From: JBLHUT01 sp047629975
GTDB lineage: Bacteria > Pseudomonadota > Alphaproteobacteria > Rhodobacterales > Rhodobacteraceae
Direction: 5' to 3'
DNA: 7,823 nt
NCBI GenBank assembly: GCA_047629975.1
Contig: JBLHUT010000175.1
Coordinates: forward strand, 1 to 7,823
Shown here in pieces: positions 6,237 to 7,823 of the stretch. Under the pieces are notes generated by a model. The model did no database searches, had not been told where the DNA came from, and saw only the letters and a program-made list of their open reading frames with translations. Both the position numbers and the translations under genes were made by a program. Numbering within the stretch: position 1 is the first letter of the stretch; every line of letters starts with the position of its first letter.

Positions 6237-7204
6237 CCGAAACCCGCAACCGGCTGGCCTGCCTTCTGGCGCGCTATATCCAGCGCCCAACCCTGAAGTA
6301 CGTGGCGCATCAACCGACACTCAGGGCGATTTTCGAAATCGAAAGCCGCCTGACACACCGTCGCCTGTCCGGCACGCAGACCCACAAAATGACCCTGCGC
6401 CATCAAAACGGTTCTGTGAGCGGCACATGGATCAAGCCCGCAGGAATTTCGGATCGCGGCATCGTGCTTTACCTGCATGGCGGTGCCTTTACGATCGGCT
6501 CGACCGCGACGCATCGGGAATTGATCGCGCGCCTTGCGCAGGCAAGCCAGACAACAGCACTGGCAATCGATTATCGCCGCGCGCCCGAACACCCCTTTCC
6601 GGCCGCCCTTGATGACGCGATTACAGCCTACGGCGCGCTGCTGGATCAGGGCACCCCCGCCGAAACGATCACCCTTGCCGGAGACAGTGCCGGCGGCGGG
6701 TTGTGCGTTTCGTTGTGTCATGCCCTGCAAATCCGCAACATGCCACAACCCGCCGCCCTCGCCCTGATGTCGCCCCTGACCGATATGACTTTTTCCGGCG
6801 CGTCCGCTCGGAACAATCTCGATCTTGATCCACTTCTTCCGGCAATCTGGGGACAGCGCGCCATCAACCTTTACCTCGACGGCCACGATCCGTCCGACCC
6901 GCTGGTGTCGCCGCTGTTTGGCGACATGCGCTATGTTCCCCCCACAATAATCCATGTTGCCGATACCGAAATCCTGCTTGATGACGCCACGCGCCTTGCC
7001 GGGGCACTCCTGAAGGCTGACAAACAGGCCATACTCAAGGTCTTCTCCGGATTGCCCCATGTCTGGCAGATCCATGGCGGATGGCTGCCACAGGCCGATG
7101 CGTCACTGGCTGAACTGGGCGCATTTCTGGCACGCCACCTTCCCGACCCCTCCGGCGGGGCAGACCCCTCCGAGGACGACGACTGGGAGCCTGCGCGCCC
7201 ATGA
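6233..7204 (+). CDS. Alpha/beta hydrolase, hormone-sensitive-lipase (HSL/family IV) esterase type
   Basis: A 323-residue esterase or lipase of the alpha/beta-hydrolase-3 group. The oxyanion-hole element is HGGAF (82-86), with Ala where HGGG is usual. The nucleophile is Ser152 in GDSAGG (150-155), and His276 in GLPHVW is the catalytic base. The acid lies in ADTEILLDD (243-251); aligned to the usual D-P-L-x-D motif, the catalytic position falls on Glu246, with Asp250 or Asp251 as alternatives. DYRRAPEHPFPAALDD (113-128) is a strong family signature. There is no signal peptide, so it is cytoplasmic; the substrate is unknown, probably a short-chain or acyl ester. The last 18 residues are Pro/Asp/Glu-rich and probably disordered. 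It overlaps the exonuclease upstream and the DNA ligase downstream by ATGA junctions, an unexpected place for an esterase. Confidence 0.9.
   Translation: MTETRNRLACLLARYIQRPTLKYVAHQPTLRAIFEIESRLTHRRLSGTQTHKMTLRHQNGSVSGTWIKPAGISDRGIVLYLHGGAFTIGSTATHRELIARLAQASQTTALAIDYRRAPEHPFPAALDDAITAYGALLDQGTPAETITLAGDSAGGGLCVSLCHALQIRNMPQPAALALMSPLTDMTFSGASARNNLDLDPLLPAIWGQRAINLYLDGHDPSDPLVSPLFGDMRYVPPTIIHVADTEILLDDATRLAGALLKADKQAILKVFSGLPHVWQIHGGWLPQADASLAELGAFLARHLPDPSGGADPSEDDDWEPARP
7185..7189 (+). promoter_or_regulatory. Weak ribosome-binding site of the DNA ligase
   Basis: GGGAG lies 11 bases before the ATG at 7201, slightly further than ideal. Together with the ATGA overlap it supports coupled translation from the HSL-type hydrolase. 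Confidence 0.4.
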
Positions 7205-7823
7205 AACGGTTTGCCGATCTGTTTGTGACCCTTGATCAAACAACCCGAACCACGCCCAAGGTCAGCGCGCTTGCGGCCTATTTCCGATCTGCCCCCGAGC
7301 AGGACCGGCTCTGGACCATCGCGATACTCTCGGGCAGGCGCCCCAAACGCACCGTAACCGGCACACTGCTGCGTGAATGGGCCGCCGAAGCCGCAGGCCT
7401 TCCGCTGTGGCTCTTTGAGGAATGCTATCCGGTGGTGGGCGATCTGGCCGAAACAATCGCCCTGATCCTGCCGGAGGGCGAAGTCACTGACCCCCAACAG
7501 CACAGCCTGACCTACTGGATCGAGATGATCGCGTCGCTTGGAACCTGTGAGGTCGAGGGTCGTAAATCAAAGGTTCTGGCAGCTTGGAAACTCCTCGCCC
7601 CGACCGAACGGTTTGTTTTTAACAAACTGATCACAGGTGGCTTTCGCGTGGGGGTCAGCCAGAAGTTGATGACCCGCGCCTTGTCGCAGGCGACAGGCGT
7701 CGCTGAAACCGAACTGGCCCACCGGTTGATGGGAAACTGGACGCCGGGCACAACCAGTTTTGCCAGCCTGATCACGTCGCCCGACCCTTCCGCCGACCTG
7801 TCGCGACCCTATCCGTTCTACCT
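7201..7823 (+). CDS. ATP-dependent DNA ligase, 'cisplatin damage response' type, N-terminal part only
   Basis: An open frame of 207 codons begins at the ATG at 7201 and runs off the right edge. The start MKRFADLFVTLDQTTRTTPK and the elements YFRSAPEQDRLWTIAILSGR (27-46), TLLREW (55-60) and TGGFRVGVSQKLMTRAL (145-161) are those of the all-helical DNA-binding N-terminal domain of bacterial ATP-dependent ligases of the repair-cluster type. The nucleotidyltransferase domain with its K-x-D-G lysine lies outside the window and was not seen. The enzyme should seal nicks using ATP, separately from the essential NAD-dependent LigA. The start overlaps the preceding hydrolase stop as ATGA (7201-7204), and the exonuclease two genes upstream is its usual genomic partner. 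An Lhr-like helicase and an MPE/PdeM-type phosphoesterase gene would be expected nearby, probably to the right. Confidence 0.93.
   Translation, partial: MKRFADLFVTLDQTTRTTPKVSALAAYFRSAPEQDRLWTIAILSGRRPKRTVTGTLLREWAAEAAGLPLWLFEECYPVVGDLAETIALILPEGEVTDPQQHSLTYWIEMIASLGTCEVEGRKSKVLAAWKLLAPTERFVFNKLITGGFRVGVSQKLMTRALSQATGVAETELAHRLMGNWTPGTTSFASLITSPDPSADLSRPYPFY

Noticed and set aside
5550..7075. Long minus-strand frames opposite the exonuclease and HSL-type hydrolase
   Set aside because: The plus-strand proteins carry complete catalytic motifs, and the antisense translations look like random Cys/Arg/Gly-rich sequence.

Overview
The window is moderately high-GC bacterial chromosome. The gene content points to an alphaproteobacterium of the Rhodobacterales (Roseobacter/Rhodobacter type): a long SUV3-like helicase followed by an S4-domain protein, an SCP2 protein paired with a lysophospholipase-like hydrolase, and an exonuclease/ATP-dependent ligase DNA repair cassette. 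I assigned the taxon from remembered family resemblance and gene order, not from a search. There are no RNA genes, insertion sequences, CRISPR arrays or phage genes. The region reads as core chromosome with tight operons.

Left arm, minus strand, read from about 3695 down to 1. An exported TPR protein (3135-3695) is followed after 47 bp by a 975-residue DExH helicase of the SUV3/RNA-helicase type (160-3087). The helicase stop overlaps the start of an S4 RNA-binding protein by an ATGA junction. The S4 gene (1-163) is cut by the window edge. The helicase plus S4 pairing suggests work on structured RNA or ribosomes.

Centre, 3696-3763. A 68-bp divergent intergenic region separates the two arms. 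It carries two -10-like hexamers facing opposite ways and almost touching. The leftward one is so close to the TPR start codon that this mRNA may be leaderless.

Right arm, plus strand. A 95-residue SCP2 lipid-binding protein (3764-4051) and an alpha/beta hydrolase of the lysophospholipase/monoacylglycerol lipase type (4055-4993) form a two-gene lipid unit. A 193-bp gap follows (4994-5186). It holds three inverted repeats, the last ending in a T-run that looks like a terminator. It also holds a possible 65-codon small ORF that touches the genes on both sides. Next comes a DNA repair operon: a metallo-beta-lactamase/beta-CASP ligase-associated exonuclease (5187-6236), an HSL-family alpha/beta hydrolase (6233-7204), and the N-terminal part of an ATP-dependent DNA ligase of the 'cisplatin damage response' type (7201 to the window edge). 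These three genes are joined by ATGA overlaps.

Nothing here is clearly a new defence or mobile system. The observations most worth checking are the HSL hydrolase fused translationally into the exonuclease/ligase operon, the structured gap with the doubly coupled small ORF, and the short conserved-looking motifs at the disordered C-terminus of the helicase.
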